Below, piece after piece: positions 17,154-26,703 of a stretch of DNA of 64,000 nucleotides. The notes below the pieces were generated by a model. The model was not told the origin of the DNA, did no database searches, and saw only the letters and a list, made by a program, of their open reading frames with translations. Each line of letters opens with the position of its first letter. The stretch's first letter is position 1. Made by a program: the position numbers and the translations under genes. Origin of the DNA: Saccharopolyspora hirsuta (lineage in GTDB: Bacteria > Actinomycetota > Actinomycetes > Mycobacteriales > Pseudonocardiaceae); the NCBI RefSeq assembly GCF_008630535.1, contig NZ_VWPH01000001.1, positions 186,001 to 250,000 on the forward strand, in the 5' to 3' direction.

Positions 17154-19933
17154 TCGACCCGCGCGGTCAAGCGGTGCTGATCCTCGATCGGGAGTCCGGG
17201 CAGTTCCAGGACAAGACGTCCGAGGTCCGCGAAGTCGAACCCCAGGCGGACGGAAGAGTCGGCGTCGTATTCACCCGTGGTCGCCGTTACCCGTACGGGA
17301 AGGATCGCGTGCGCGTCCTCCGCAATCCGGAACGCGTTGAGATCACCGGGGACGCCAGGGTCGAGGTTCAGGGCGCTGTTTGGGAGAACGCCTTCGAAGT
17401 CGTCACCTTCGCCGCGCCCGAGGGCGCGTGGTCCCGCGTCTTCTACCGGATCCGGGGGAGCGAAAAGCACCTGCTCTATCCCGCTTCCCAGGTACGCGTG
17501 CTCACCAGCGCGACCGGATCAGGGCCTGCTGCCGATGTCCTTCGCTACTGGCGCACCATCCTGTCCGGTCTCCCCGCGGACGATCCGCTGGTGCGGCCGT
17601 ACGCCAAGCTCGGTGGGTTCGTCCACCCCGAGAGCGTGCTGGGGACGTACCTGGTCGGTGCACCCATCGAGCCGCGAGAGCTGGACGGCATTCCGATCTT
17701 CCCCTTCCGGTGCAACCTCAGCCAGCGCGAGGCGGTGGAGAACGGGCTCACCCGGTCCATCTCCGTCATCGAGGGGCCGCCCGGCACCGGGAAGACCGAA
17801 ACCATCCTGAACCTGCTCGCCAACATCGTCATCCGGGGCCGGACGGTCGCGGTGGTGTCCCAAGGCAACTCCGCCGTCGACAACGTGAAGGAGAAGCTCG
17901 ATCGACTGGGCTTCGGGCATGTGCTCGCGAACCTGGGGAACGCGGACAAGCAGGAGGAATTCTTCAAGGATCAACCTGCTCGCAATGCGAAGGTCGCCAC
18001 TCTCGCGGCCAACATCCCGCAGCCGCCCGACCTCGACCGGCTGGCCAAGGTGGACGAGCGCCTGCGCCGATTGCAGTCCGCAGAACGCAACCGTGCCGAA
18101 CGGCGCCAAGAACTCGCGGCCTACCGGTTGGAGCTGCGGCACTTCGAACACCATTTGGAGCAGGGCGCGGGGGAGATCCCGGACCTGACCGGTCTTCCGC
18201 TGCTCCGCCGTTCGTCCGGCCGCATCCTCGACTACCTGGCGGAAAGCGAGCTGGAGCGCGAAGGAGCGCGTCCCGGGCTGATCCGGCGGATCCGGAAGTA
18301 CTTCAAGTACGGTTCCCTGCGCGGGCTCGACCCCGACGACACCAGCGCGGTCCTCCGGCTGCAACGCGCGTACTACGACAAGCGGATCGCCGAGCTGGAC
18401 CGGGAGATCGCGCAGCTCGACGACGAACTGCAGCGGGCGGATTTCGACGGGTTGGCGCAGGAACACCGAGACCTCTCCGTCCAGACCCTGCGCGCCGCGC
18501 TCGGCGCCCGGTACAGGTCGTCGTCCCGGAAGACCTATCAGAAGGACACCTTCAGGCTGGGCAAGGAGTTCGCCGCGTTCATCGCGGACTACCCGGCCCT
18601 GCTGAGCACCTGCCACTCGTTGCGGTACAGCATCGCGAGCGGGTTCCTGCTCGACTACGTCATCATCGACGAGGCCTCGCAGGTCGATCCGCTCGTCGCC
18701 GGGCTGGCGCTGTCGTGCTGCCGCAACGTCATCGTGGTGGGAGATCTCAAGCAGCTGCCGCCGATCCCTCCCGAGTCCGCAGCGGAGCCCGCTCCACCGA
18801 GCCCCGCCTACGACTGCGCACGGCACAGCATCCTGTCCTCGCTGGTGGAGCTGTACGGCGATGCCCTCCCGCGCACCCTGCTGCGCGAGCACTACCGGTG
18901 CGATCCGGCCATCATCGGGTTCTGCAACAAGAAGTACTACGGCGGCGACCTCATCCCGTACACGACCAGCCGTGAGGCCCGCCCGATGATCGTGGTGCGC
19001 ACGGTCGAGGGCAACCACATGCGCCAGCACCGGAGCGGAGGTCGCTCGAACCAGCGCGAGGTGGACGTCATCGAAGCCGAGGTCATCCCGGAGCACTGCG
19101 CGGGGATCGAGGCCGCGGAGATCGGCATCACCACCCCGTACCGCCTGCAGGCCGACAAGGCGGGCGACCAGCTCGACACCATCGCGGCGGACACCGTGCA
19201 CAAGTTCCAGGGCAGGCAGAAGGAAGTGGTCATCATGACCACGGTCCTCGACGAGACCTGGCGCGGGCGCAGCGGGCTGAAGTTCGTGGACAACCCGCAG
19301 CTGATCAACGTGGCGGTGTCCCGGGCGATCCGGCGGTTCGTCCTGGTGACCAACCACGACATGCTGCCGACCAGCCGCCACATCCGGGACCTGGTGGGGC
19401 ACATCCGCTACCACGATCCCGACGGGGGAGTCGAGGACAGCGCGGTGGTCTCGATCTTCGACCTGCTCTACCGCGACTACTCGCGCCGACTGCGATCGCT
19501 GGCCAGGCGGCTGAAGAACGAGCGGCAGTACAAGTCCGAGGACATCGCTTGGACCGTGCTCCACGACATCCTCGCCGAGGAGCAGTACGAGCACCTGACC
19601 GTCGTCGCCCAGGTCCTCCTGAAGAACCTGTTCCCCGACGTCAGCGCGCTCACGCCGAGGCAGGCCAGGTACGTCGGGAATCGCGCATCGGTCGACTTCG
19701 TCGTGTACAACCGGGTGACGAACCAGCCGCAGCTGGCGATCGAGGTCGACGGCTTCGCCTACCACGAGAACAACCCCGAGCAGCTGAAGCGCGACGAGCT
19801 CAAGAACGAGATCTTCCGCATCCACAGCATGCCGTTGCTGCGGCTGCCGACCACGGGAAGCCGCGAGGAGCGGCGGATCCGGCAGGCGTTGGACGCTGCG
19901 GAGAGGCACTGGGCGCAGAAGGCGGCTCGCTGA
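17150..19933 (+). CDS. SF1 (UPF1/Dna2-like) helicase with C-terminal DUF2726 nuclease-like domain
   Basis: A 927-residue protein. Walker A is EGPPGTGKTET near residue 207, and Walker B/DEAS is YVIIDEASQ near 505. SF1 C-terminal motifs include TPYRLQADKAG, VHKFQGRQKEVVI and NVAVSRAIRRF (650-730). A charged, partly coiled-coil insertion lies at about 290-450. The last 90 residues (VDFVVYNRVTNQPQLAIEVDG) match DUF2726, a PD-(D/E)XK-like fold with D...ExD residues. Such helicase-nuclease fusions are common in DNA repair and phage defence settings. No partner defence gene is present. GGAGG sits only 4 bp before GTG 17150, so coupling to the short upstream frame may matter. Confidence 0.85.
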   Translation: MIDPRGQAVLILDRESGQFQDKTSEVREVEPQADGRVGVVFTRGRRYPYGKDRVRVLRNPERVEITGDARVEVQGAVWENAFEVVTFAAPEGAWSRVFYRIRGSEKHLLYPASQVRVLTSATGSGPAADVLRYWRTILSGLPADDPLVRPYAKLGGFVHPESVLGTYLVGAPIEPRELDGIPIFPFRCNLSQREAVENGLTRSISVIEGPPGTGKTETILNLLANIVIRGRTVAVVSQGNSAVDNVKEKLDRLGFGHVLANLGNADKQEEFFKDQPARNAKVATLAANIPQPPDLDRLAKVDERLRRLQSAERNRAERRQELAAYRLELRHFEHHLEQGAGEIPDLTGLPLLRRSSGRILDYLAESELEREGARPGLIRRIRKYFKYGSLRGLDPDDTSAVLRLQRAYYDKRIAELDREIAQLDDELQRADFDGLAQEHRDLSVQTLRAALGARYRSSSRKTYQKDTFRLGKEFAAFIADYPALLSTCHSLRYSIASGFLLDYVIIDEASQVDPLVAGLALSCCRNVIVVGDLKQLPPIPPESAAEPAPPSPAYDCARHSILSSLVELYGDALPRTLLREHYRCDPAIIGFCNKKYYGGDLIPYTTSREARPMIVVRTVEGNHMRQHRSGGRSNQREVDVIEAEVIPEHCAGIEAAEIGITTPYRLQADKAGDQLDTIAADTVHKFQGRQKEVVIMTTVLDETWRGRSGLKFVDNPQLINVAVSRAIRRFVLVTNHDMLPTSRHIRDLVGHIRYHDPDGGVEDSAVVSIFDLLYRDYSRRLRSLARRLKNERQYKSEDIAWTVLHDILAEEQYEHLTVVAQVLLKNLFPDVSALTPRQARYVGNRASVDFVVYNRVTNQPQLAIEVDGFAYHENNPEQLKRDELKNEIFRIHSMPLLRLPTTGSREERRIRQALDAAERHWAQKAAR

Positions 19934-20118
19934 CGAGCCAGCGGTGGACCTGCGGCGATCACGTCGCGCAGCTCCGGGTTCACCGGTTCGGGTCTTATCG
20001 GCGGGAACGTCGGGAACGGATCATTGGCCGCCAGAAGACTGATGCCGAGACCTGCGCCCTCCGCGTTGGCGCACCCGACGACTGATCGAGATCCGTCGCA
20101 CGAGATCGGAGCAGCCAG

Positions 20119-21381
20119 TTGACCGAGCCCTCGCTGTCCGCGCCCTTCAGCTACGACCGGGTCTGGACCAACTGGGCCGGGAACCACACCGCCACCCCGG
20201 CGGTGTACGCCCGGCCCCGCGACGAGTCCGAGGTCGTCGAGGCCGTCCGCTACGCGATCCGGCAGGGGATGAACGTGCGGGTCGCCGGGGCGGGGCACTC
20301 GTTCACGCCGGTCGTGCCCACCGGCGGGCTGATGCTCGACCTGACCCGGTTGAGCGGGGTGACCGCGACCGATCCGCAGCGGTTGCGGGCGAGCGCGTTG
20401 GCGGGCACGACGGTCGGGCAGCTCGGTGAGCCGCTGTGGGAGGCCGGGCTGTCGCTGTCCAACCAGGGCGACATCGACAAGCAGGTGATCGCCGGTGCGA
20501 TCGCGACCGCCACGCACGGTTCCGGCATCGGGCTGCCGAACATGTCCTCGGCGCTGCGCCGGGTGCGGCTGGTCGACGGGCGGGGTGAGGTCGTCGAGAT
20601 CGGTGAGGACTCGGTGCGGGAACTGCGCGCGGCGCAGGTCGCCATCGGCTCGCTCGGCGTGATGCTGGAGGTCGAGCTGGCCGTTTCCGCCGCCTACCAC
20701 CTGAAGGAGGAGATCAGCTACCGGCCGTGGCAGGAGGTCGAGGAGTCCTGGGACGCGCTCATCGCCGACCACCGGCACTTCTCGTTCTTCTGGTGCCCCG
20801 CGGACCACTCGGTGGACCTCTACCAGCTCCCGGCGCCGCCCGAGCAGCCGATGCGCGACCACTGCTACGTCAAGATCTACGACGAGGTCGAGGTCACCGA
20901 GCCGGACGGGCTGGTCTCCGACGACGTGGGGAACCGGACCGACCGCGCCTACCGGGTCTACCCCGGCGGGTACGACGAGCCCTTCCACGAGATGGAGTAC
21001 ATGGTCCCGGCCGAGCGCGGTCTGGAAGCGCTCGACGAGATCCGGCGGTTGATGCTCGACGAGTTCCCCGACCAGCTCTACCCGATCGAAGTGCGCTGGA
21101 CAGCGGCCGACGACGCGTACCTGTCGCCGAACTACCAGCGCGACACCTTGGTGATCTCGGTGTCCGGCGAGCCCGGTACCGACTACTGGCCGTTCCTGCG
21201 CGCCGTGGACCAGCGGCTGCGCGCGTACCAGGCCCGCCCGCACTGGGGCAAGATCCACTTCATGACGCGGGACCGGCTGGCCGAGCTGTTCCCCGAGTTC
21301 GACACCTTCCTCGCCGTGCGCCGCGAGTTCGACCCGAACGGCACCTTCCTCAACGACCACCTGCGACCGCTGCTGGGCTGA
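20119..21381 (+). CDS. FAD-linked sugar-lactone oxidase (D-arabinono-1,4-lactone / L-gulonolactone oxidase family)
   Basis: A 420-residue protein with an N-terminal FAD-binding (VAO-type) domain. RVAGAGHSF at residues 55-62 includes His 60, the usual site of covalent flavin attachment. GAIATATHGSG and AIGSLGVMLEVELAV follow. The C-terminal half ends RREFDPNGTFLNDHL, the ALO-domain signature. It oxidises aldono-lactones or alditols with oxygen or another acceptor. The start is TTG 20119, giving MTEPSLSAPFSYDRVWTNWAGN. It stands alone, with 185 bp of gene-free DNA before it. Confidence 0.88.
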   Translation: MTEPSLSAPFSYDRVWTNWAGNHTATPAVYARPRDESEVVEAVRYAIRQGMNVRVAGAGHSFTPVVPTGGLMLDLTRLSGVTATDPQRLRASALAGTTVGQLGEPLWEAGLSLSNQGDIDKQVIAGAIATATHGSGIGLPNMSSALRRVRLVDGRGEVVEIGEDSVRELRAAQVAIGSLGVMLEVELAVSAAYHLKEEISYRPWQEVEESWDALIADHRHFSFFWCPADHSVDLYQLPAPPEQPMRDHCYVKIYDEVEVTEPDGLVSDDVGNRTDRAYRVYPGGYDEPFHEMEYMVPAERGLEALDEIRRLMLDEFPDQLYPIEVRWTAADDAYLSPNYQRDTLVISVSGEPGTDYWPFLRAVDQRLRAYQARPHWGKIHFMTRDRLAELFPEFDTFLAVRREFDPNGTFLNDHLRPLLG

Positions 21382-21487
21382 GCCGCGGAGGTCGCGCCGA
21401 AGATCTCGTGGAGAACTTGTTCCAGCGGTCGTGTGTCGTTGAGATGTGCTAGGCGCGTTTGCTTCGATCTCCGCATGGACAAAGAGA

Positions 21488-21501
21488 TAGAACGTGTTCT
21501 A
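21488..21501. promoter_or_regulatory. KstR-like palindrome upstream of the GMC oxidoreductase
   Basis: TAGAACGTGTTCTA is a near-perfect palindrome (TAGAAC / GTTCTA around GT). It matches the TnnAACnnGTTnnA pattern of the TetR-family steroid-catabolism repressor KstR. It lies about 60 bp upstream of the next gene's ATG. Confidence 0.5.
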
Positions 21502-21562
21502 ACCTAGCGGGCGCTTGGGTTGGCGTCGGAACGAGGTCCGCTTGCGGTGAAAGGCGTCGGGG

Positions 21563-23173
21563 ATGGCTGAGGCTGATTACGTCGTTGTGGGTGCGGGCAG
21601 TGCCGGGTGTGCCGTGGCGCGACGGCTGGCCGAGCGGGGGGCCAGCGTCATCCTGGTCGAGGCCGGGGCTCGGGACGACCGGGGGCCGCTGAAGAACCTG
21701 CTGCGGATCCCGGGGGCCATCGCGGTGGTGCACTCCACGCCGCAGCTGAAGAAGTTCTTCGACTGGGGCTACAAGTCGGTGCCCCAGGAGCACGCGGCCA
21801 ACCGCAGGATTCCGCAGACCCGCGGCAAGGTGCTGGGCGGATCGAGCTCGGTCAACGGCATGCTCTTCGTCCGCGGCAACCGCGAGAACTACGACGACTG
21901 GGCCGACGACGGCTGCAAGGGCTGGTCGTACGAGGACGTCCTGCCCGCGTTCAAGCGCCTGGAGCACTGGGAGGGGGGTGCGAACGACTTCCGCGGGGCG
22001 GGCGGTCCGATCCGCGTCCGCAAGCAGGGCGGTCTGACCGAGGCCGCGCAGGGCTTCATGCAGGCGGCGACGAGCCGCCTCGGCGTCCCGGCGCTCGACG
22101 ACTACAACGCGGACAGCCAGGAGGGCATCGCCCCGGTCCAGCTCAGCGCCGACCCGGGGGTGCGCTACTCCTCGTCGAAGGGGTACCTCCACGACAACCC
22201 GCTGGACCACCTCGTCGTCCTCACCAACGCGACCGTTTCCAAGGTGGTGCTGAGCGGCTCGCGCGCCACCGGGGTGGAGGTCATCGGCAAGAAGGGCGAC
22301 CGGCGCGTCATCAGGGCGGGGCGCGAGGTCATCGTGTCCGCGGGTGCGTTCGGGTCGCCCCAGCTCCTCATGCTGTCCGGCATCGGCCCGGCCGGTCACC
22401 TGCGCGAGCACGGCATCGAGGTGCGGGCGGACCTGCCGGTCGGGGACAACCTGCACGACCACCTCTTCGTGCCGGTGTCGTTCCGGATGGACTCGGCGCT
22501 GCGCAGGCCGACCCCGACCTACTTCGCGCGCGGCCTGGCCCGGGAGTTGTTCCGCCCCGGCTCGGGCTGGGCGGGCGGCTCGCAGTTCGAGGCGACCGGG
22601 TTCGTGCGCACCTCGCACGCCGGGTCGGTCCCGAACCTCCAGCTGCTGAGCCTGTACTGGGTCTACCCGATCCCGAACCAGGACTCCGACAAGGCGGTGC
22701 GCCCGCCGTCGACCAAGCCGGGGCAGAGCGTCTTCCCGACGCTGATCTACCCCGAGAGCCGCGGCACCGTCCGCCTGTCCAGCGCGGACCCGCTGGCGCC
22801 GCCGCTGATCGACCCGGCCTACCTGAAGGTCGGCAAGGACGCCGATGTCCTCCTCGAAGGCATCAGGATGGTGCGCGAGGTGATGGACGGCGTCGGCGAC
22901 AATCAGGGCGAGATCGGACCGGGCCAGCAGTACTCCGACGAGGAGGAGCTGCGCCGGGTCCTCCCGGACTACGTGCACAGCGTCTACCACCCGGTGGGGA
23001 CCTGCCGGATGGGCTCGGACGAACGAGCGGTGGTCGGACCGGACCTCAAGGTGCTCGGCATCGACGGCCTCCGGGTCGCGGACGCCTCGGTGATGCCGTC
23101 CATCATCGGCGGCAACACCAACGCCCCGTCGATCATGATCGGCGAACGCTGCGCGGACCTGATCCGGAGCTGA
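21563..23173 (+). CDS. GMC-family FAD oxidoreductase (choline-dehydrogenase-like)
   Basis: A 536-residue flavoprotein. The dinucleotide-binding motif YVVVGAGSAGCAVARRL is at residues 5-21. GMC signature 1 is KVLGGSSSVNGMLFVRGN near 92, and signature 2 is SAGAFGSPQLLMLSGIGP near 258. The active-site histidine is in SVYHPVGTCRMG near 475, followed by VADASVMPSIIGGNTNAP. GMC enzymes oxidise alcohols such as choline, glucose or sterols. The upstream palindrome resembles a KstR site, which would link it to steroid or terpenoid alcohols. No other steroid gene is in the window, so the substrate is open. Confidence 0.88.
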   Translation: MAEADYVVVGAGSAGCAVARRLAERGASVILVEAGARDDRGPLKNLLRIPGAIAVVHSTPQLKKFFDWGYKSVPQEHAANRRIPQTRGKVLGGSSSVNGMLFVRGNRENYDDWADDGCKGWSYEDVLPAFKRLEHWEGGANDFRGAGGPIRVRKQGGLTEAAQGFMQAATSRLGVPALDDYNADSQEGIAPVQLSADPGVRYSSSKGYLHDNPLDHLVVLTNATVSKVVLSGSRATGVEVIGKKGDRRVIRAGREVIVSAGAFGSPQLLMLSGIGPAGHLREHGIEVRADLPVGDNLHDHLFVPVSFRMDSALRRPTPTYFARGLARELFRPGSGWAGGSQFEATGFVRTSHAGSVPNLQLLSLYWVYPIPNQDSDKAVRPPSTKPGQSVFPTLIYPESRGTVRLSSADPLAPPLIDPAYLKVGKDADVLLEGIRMVREVMDGVGDNQGEIGPGQQYSDEEELRRVLPDYVHSVYHPVGTCRMGSDERAVVGPDLKVLGIDGLRVADASVMPSIIGGNTNAPSIMIGERCADLIRS

Positions 23174-23240
23174 CCCCCGCGGTCCGGTGCGGGGGTTCGA
23201 CGCCCGCACCGGGGCGATGCGGTTTGGGTATCGAGCGATG

Positions 23241-23254
23241 CAGAAAGGATTCTG
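23241..23254. promoter_or_regulatory. inverted repeat upstream of the glucarate operon
   Basis: CAGAAAGGATTCTG forms a 5-bp dyad (CAGAA/TTCTG) with a 4-bp spacer, about 130 bp before the transporter start. It is a candidate operator for the glucarate genes. The regulator is not identified. Confidence 0.3.
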
Positions 23255-23380
23255 TACAGGCATTGTGGACGGCTTCTAGCGTGGGTTGCGCATCCCGGCG
23301 GCGGTTTCGCCGCCCGGGCCGGTAGTCCAGCTTCGTGCCGTTGGCGGGTGCCCCTTCCCGCCGTTGCCGAGAGGATCCTC

Positions 23381-24745
23381 GTGACATCGTCGTCATCTCC
23401 GAGTCCTGATCGAGCGCCCGAGACCGATTCCGCGGAGCTGCGCAGCGCCGTCGGCAAGTTCTTCCGGCGGGCGATGCCGCTGCTCGTGGTCATGCTGGTG
23501 GTCAACCAGATGGACCGGACGAACATCGGTTTCGTCCGCGAGCACCTGGAGGCCGATCTCGGCATCGGGGCGGCCGCCTACGGGCTCGGGGCCGGGCTGT
23601 TCTTCGTCGCCTACGCGATCTTCGAGGTGCCGAGCAACATGCTGCTGGAGCGGTTCGGCGCCCGGATCTGGTTGTCCCGCATCATGATCAGCTGGGGTGC
23701 GGTGACGTTCGCGATGGCGTTCGTGCAGGGGCCGACCAGCTTCTACGTCGGCCGGTTCCTGCTGGGGGTCGCCGAGGCCGGGTTCTTCCCCGGCGTCATG
23801 TACTACCTGACGCGCTGGCTGCCGGACCGCTTCCGCGGCCGGGCCGTCGCGATCTTCCTGGGCGGATCCTCCACGGCCTACATCGTCACCGGACCGGCCT
23901 CCGGCGGTCTGCTGGAGCTCGACGGGGTGCTGGGCGTCGCCGGGTGGAAGTGGATGTTCCTGGTGCAGGGCGTCGTCTCGGTGCTGCTGGGGTGCTACGC
24001 GCTGGTGGCGCTGGTTTCCCGGATCGGGGATGCCCGGTGGTTGACCGCGGGGGAGAAGGCCGCGCTGAGCGCTGCGGTGGCCGAGGACGACCGGCGCCGC
24101 GAGGCCGCGGCGGCCGGTGACCGGCAGGTGTCGAAGCTGCGGCTCGCGGTCCGGCCGCAGGTGTTGTTGCTGTGCCTGATCTTCTTCGCCATGACGCTCA
24201 ACGGGTACGCGGTCACCTTCTGGTTGCCCAGCATGGTGGGGCGGATCGAGGGCCTGTCGTCGTTCGGGATCGGGCTGGTGTCGGCGGTTCCGTGGTTCGT
24301 CGCGCTGGTCGTGATGTACCTGCTGGGCAGGCGGACCGACCGCACCGGGGTCCGCCGCCCGTGGGTGCCGGTGATGCTGCTGCTCGCCGCCGGGGGCACG
24401 TTCGCCTCGACCTTCGGGTCGCCGGTGTGGGGCGTGGTGCTGATCGGGCTGGCCGCGGTCGGGTTCAAGTGCGCCGCTTCGCAGTTCTGGCCGATCGCCC
24501 AGCAGGCGCTTCCGCTGTCGGTCGTGGCGGCCGGTGTCGCGCTGATCAACTCGCTGGGCAACCTCGGCGGGTTCGTCGCGCCCACGGCGTTCGGCATCGT
24601 CGAGGAGACCACCGGGAGCACCACCCTCGCCATGTACGGCCTGGCCGTGGCATCGGTCCTGGCCGCCGGTCTCGCGCTGTTCGTCCGCCCTGCGCCCCGC
24701 GCGGAGGAGACGATCACCGTCGAAGCCCGGAAAACCGCTCGCTGA
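23381..24745 (+). CDS. MFS anion:cation symporter, probable glucarate/tartrate transporter
   Basis: A 454-residue major facilitator of the ACS (TtuB/GudP/phthalate) group, with about 12 transmembrane segments. VNQMDRTNIGFV is in the first helix, FEVPSNMLLERFGARIWL after helix 2, and GVAEAGFFPGVMYYLTRWLP in helix 4; these are the usual ACS landmarks. GTG 23381 is chosen because GAGAGGA lies just upstream; a GTG 33 bp earlier lacks one. It precedes glucarate dehydratase by 28 bp on the same strand, which points to uptake of D-glucarate or galactarate. Confidence 0.85.
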   Translation: MTSSSSPSPDRAPETDSAELRSAVGKFFRRAMPLLVVMLVVNQMDRTNIGFVREHLEADLGIGAAAYGLGAGLFFVAYAIFEVPSNMLLERFGARIWLSRIMISWGAVTFAMAFVQGPTSFYVGRFLLGVAEAGFFPGVMYYLTRWLPDRFRGRAVAIFLGGSSTAYIVTGPASGGLLELDGVLGVAGWKWMFLVQGVVSVLLGCYALVALVSRIGDARWLTAGEKAALSAAVAEDDRRREAAAAGDRQVSKLRLAVRPQVLLLCLIFFAMTLNGYAVTFWLPSMVGRIEGLSSFGIGLVSAVPWFVALVVMYLLGRRTDRTGVRRPWVPVMLLLAAGGTFASTFGSPVWGVVLIGLAAVGFKCAASQFWPIAQQALPLSVVAAGVALINSLGNLGGFVAPTAFGIVEETTGSTTLAMYGLAVASVLAAGLALFVRPAPRAEETITVEARKTAR

Positions 24746-24773
24746 ACCGCCCTTTCCGCCCGAGGAGGAGTCC

Positions 24774-26039
24774 TTGTCCGCTCACCACCGCATCAGCGAG
24801 GTCACCATCACCCCGGTCGCGTTCCGGGACCCGCCGCTGCTCAACAACGTCGGCGTGCACGAGCCGTTCGCGATCCGCTCGATCGTCCAGGTCCGCACCG
24901 ACCAGGGGCTGATCGGGCTGGGGGAGAGCTACGGCGACCGCGCCCACCTGGCCCGGCTGCGGCGGGCGGGGGAGCACCTCGTCGGCACCGACGTCTGGGA
25001 TCTGCACGCGGTGGAGCGCGCGGTGCTGACGTCGCTGGAGGGCGATGACGGCAGCGGTGGCGGCGGCATGTCCGGCATGGTGGCCGCGGGCGTGTCCAAC
25101 CGGGTGTTCTCGCCGTTCGAGGTCGCCTGCCTGGACGTCCAGGGGCACGAGACCGGGTTGCCGGTGTCCGCGCTGCTCGGCGGGGCGGTCCGCGACCGCG
25201 TTGACTACTCGGCGTACCTGTTCTACAAGTGGGCCGCCCACCCCGGTGGCGATCCCGACCGCTGGGGCGAGGCGCTCGACCCCGACGGCCTGGTCGCGCA
25301 GGCCCGGCGCATGATCGAGGAGTACGGCTTCTCGGCGATCAAGCTCAAGGGCGGCGTGCTGCCCCCGGACGAGGAGGCCGAGGGAATCCGCGCCCTGGCC
25401 GAGGCTTTCCCGGACCACCCGCTGCGGCTCGACCCGAACGCGGCGTGGAGCGTCGAGACCTCGGTGCGGATCGGGCGGTCCCTGGACGGCGTCCTGGAGT
25501 ACCTGGAGGACCCGACGCCGGGCATCCCGGGCATGGCCGCGGTCGCCGAGCAGGTGCCGATGCCGCTGGCCACGAACATGTGCGTGGTGGAGATGGGCCA
25601 CGTCGCCCCGGCGTTCCGCTCGGACGCGGTGCAGGTGGTGCTGTCCGACCACCACTTCTGGGGCGGGCTGCGGAGATCCGCGCTGCTGGCCGGGATCTGC
25701 GCGACCTTCGGGGTCGGTCTTTCCATGCACTCCAACAGCCATCTCGGGATCAGCCTCGCGGCGATGACCCACCTGGCCGCCGCGACGCCGGAGCTCACCT
25801 ACGCCTGCGACACGCACTGGCCGTGGAAGGAGGAGACCGAGGACGTCGTGAAGCCGGGTGCCCTGACCTTCGAGAAAGGTGCCGTCGCGGTCCCGACGAC
25901 GCCCGGGCTGGGCGTGGAGCTCGACGCGGACCGGTTGGGCGCGCTGCACGAGCAGTACCTGTCCTGCGGGCTGACGGAGCGCGACGACACCGGCTACATG
26001 CGGCGGATCCGGCCGGACTTCACCGTGCCCTCGTGGTGA
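24774..26039 (+). CDS. gudD: glucarate dehydratase (enolase superfamily)
   Basis: A 421-residue enolase-superfamily enzyme starting at TTG 24774 behind a strong GAGGAGGAG ribosome binding site. The N-terminal capping domain (ITPVAFRDPPLLNNVGVHEP) is typical of GlucD. The KxK base is SAIKLKGG near residue 190, metal ligands are in LRLDPNAAW near 223, and the His base is in SMHSNSHLGIS near 320. It dehydrates D-glucarate (and L-idarate) to 5-keto-4-deoxyglucarate. The adjacent symporter would supply substrate; downstream aldolase genes are not present here. Confidence 0.92.
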   Translation: MSAHHRISEVTITPVAFRDPPLLNNVGVHEPFAIRSIVQVRTDQGLIGLGESYGDRAHLARLRRAGEHLVGTDVWDLHAVERAVLTSLEGDDGSGGGGMSGMVAAGVSNRVFSPFEVACLDVQGHETGLPVSALLGGAVRDRVDYSAYLFYKWAAHPGGDPDRWGEALDPDGLVAQARRMIEEYGFSAIKLKGGVLPPDEEAEGIRALAEAFPDHPLRLDPNAAWSVETSVRIGRSLDGVLEYLEDPTPGIPGMAAVAEQVPMPLATNMCVVEMGHVAPAFRSDAVQVVLSDHHFWGGLRRSALLAGICATFGVGLSMHSNSHLGISLAAMTHLAAATPELTYACDTHWPWKEETEDVVKPGALTFEKGAVAVPTTPGLGVELDADRLGALHEQYLSCGLTERDDTGYMRRIRPDFTVPSW

Positions 26040-26149
26040 CGATCAGCGCCAGCAGCGCGGAACCGATCCGGATTCCGGAGCCGTCGGTCGGCGGGGTGGA
26101 CGCGGACGGTTCCGCTGGGCCAGGAGAAGTCGAGGTGGTCCTGCTCCGC

Positions 26150-26414
26150 GTGCAGGTGTCCACCTAGGACGGTCTCGAACAGTACGTAGATCGCGTACTC
26201 GCACGCCCCCAGCTGGTCGAGCAGTCCGGCGGTCAGCTCGGCCAGCGCGTCGAAGGTGTACTCGAACTCCTCGACCGGCGGCGCGTCCGAGAAGCCGAAG
26301 CCCACGTGGTCCGGTGCGATCACGTGGTACCGGTCGGCCAGCCGGGGGATCAGCGCGCGCCGCCCGGTAGATGATCCGGCGTCCGTCCACTGTGGCATAA
26401 CGGTGATGCGTCAC
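26150..26414 (-). pseudogene. decayed alpha/beta-hydrolase (internal deletion and lost C-terminus)
   Basis: A GTG at 26412-26414 opens THHRYATVDGRRIIYRA, the N-terminus of an epoxide-hydrolase-like protein. The frame is then joined by an apparent deletion, with loss of the oxyanion/HGF segment, to LIPRLADRYHVIAPDHVGFGFSDAP in another frame. That stretch continues FTFDALAELTAGLLDQLG-like and ends after EYAIYV near 26168, before the nucleophile elbow. Two frames and missing catalytic residues mark it as a relic. Confidence 0.6.
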
Positions 26415-26439
26415 TGTGACCGGATCCGGTGCAGGTGCG

Positions 26440-26703
26440 TGGTGTTCGCGGAGAAGCCGGTGACCATCGCCTCTGTGGTGGCGTCGGCCGCCGAACAGCG
26501 GGTGGCGGAGCACCCCGATGTGGCGGTGCGGAGTGGTGGAGCGCGACCGGCCGGTGCGCTACCCGGTCGAGCACGCCAAGGCCGCGCAGCTGGTCGTAGG
26601 CAGCCGGGGCGGGATGACCGGGATGCTGCTGGGGGCGACCAGCCGCGCACTGCTGCACGTGGCACTGTGCCCGGTGCTCATCGCCCGGAACCGCGCGGCC
26701 TGA
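26440..26703 (+). pseudogene. universal stress protein remnant, frameshifted
   Basis: One frame gives PVTIASVVASAAEQRVAEHPDV, and a second, from about 26518, gives VVERDRPVRYPVEHAKAAQLVVGSRGGMTGMLLGATSRALLH and CPVLIARN. The latter is the C-terminal half of a USP domain with its G-2x-G-9x-(S/T) nucleotide loop partly altered (SRGGMTGM). The N-terminal half is missing and the parts are in different frames. Confidence 0.6.
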
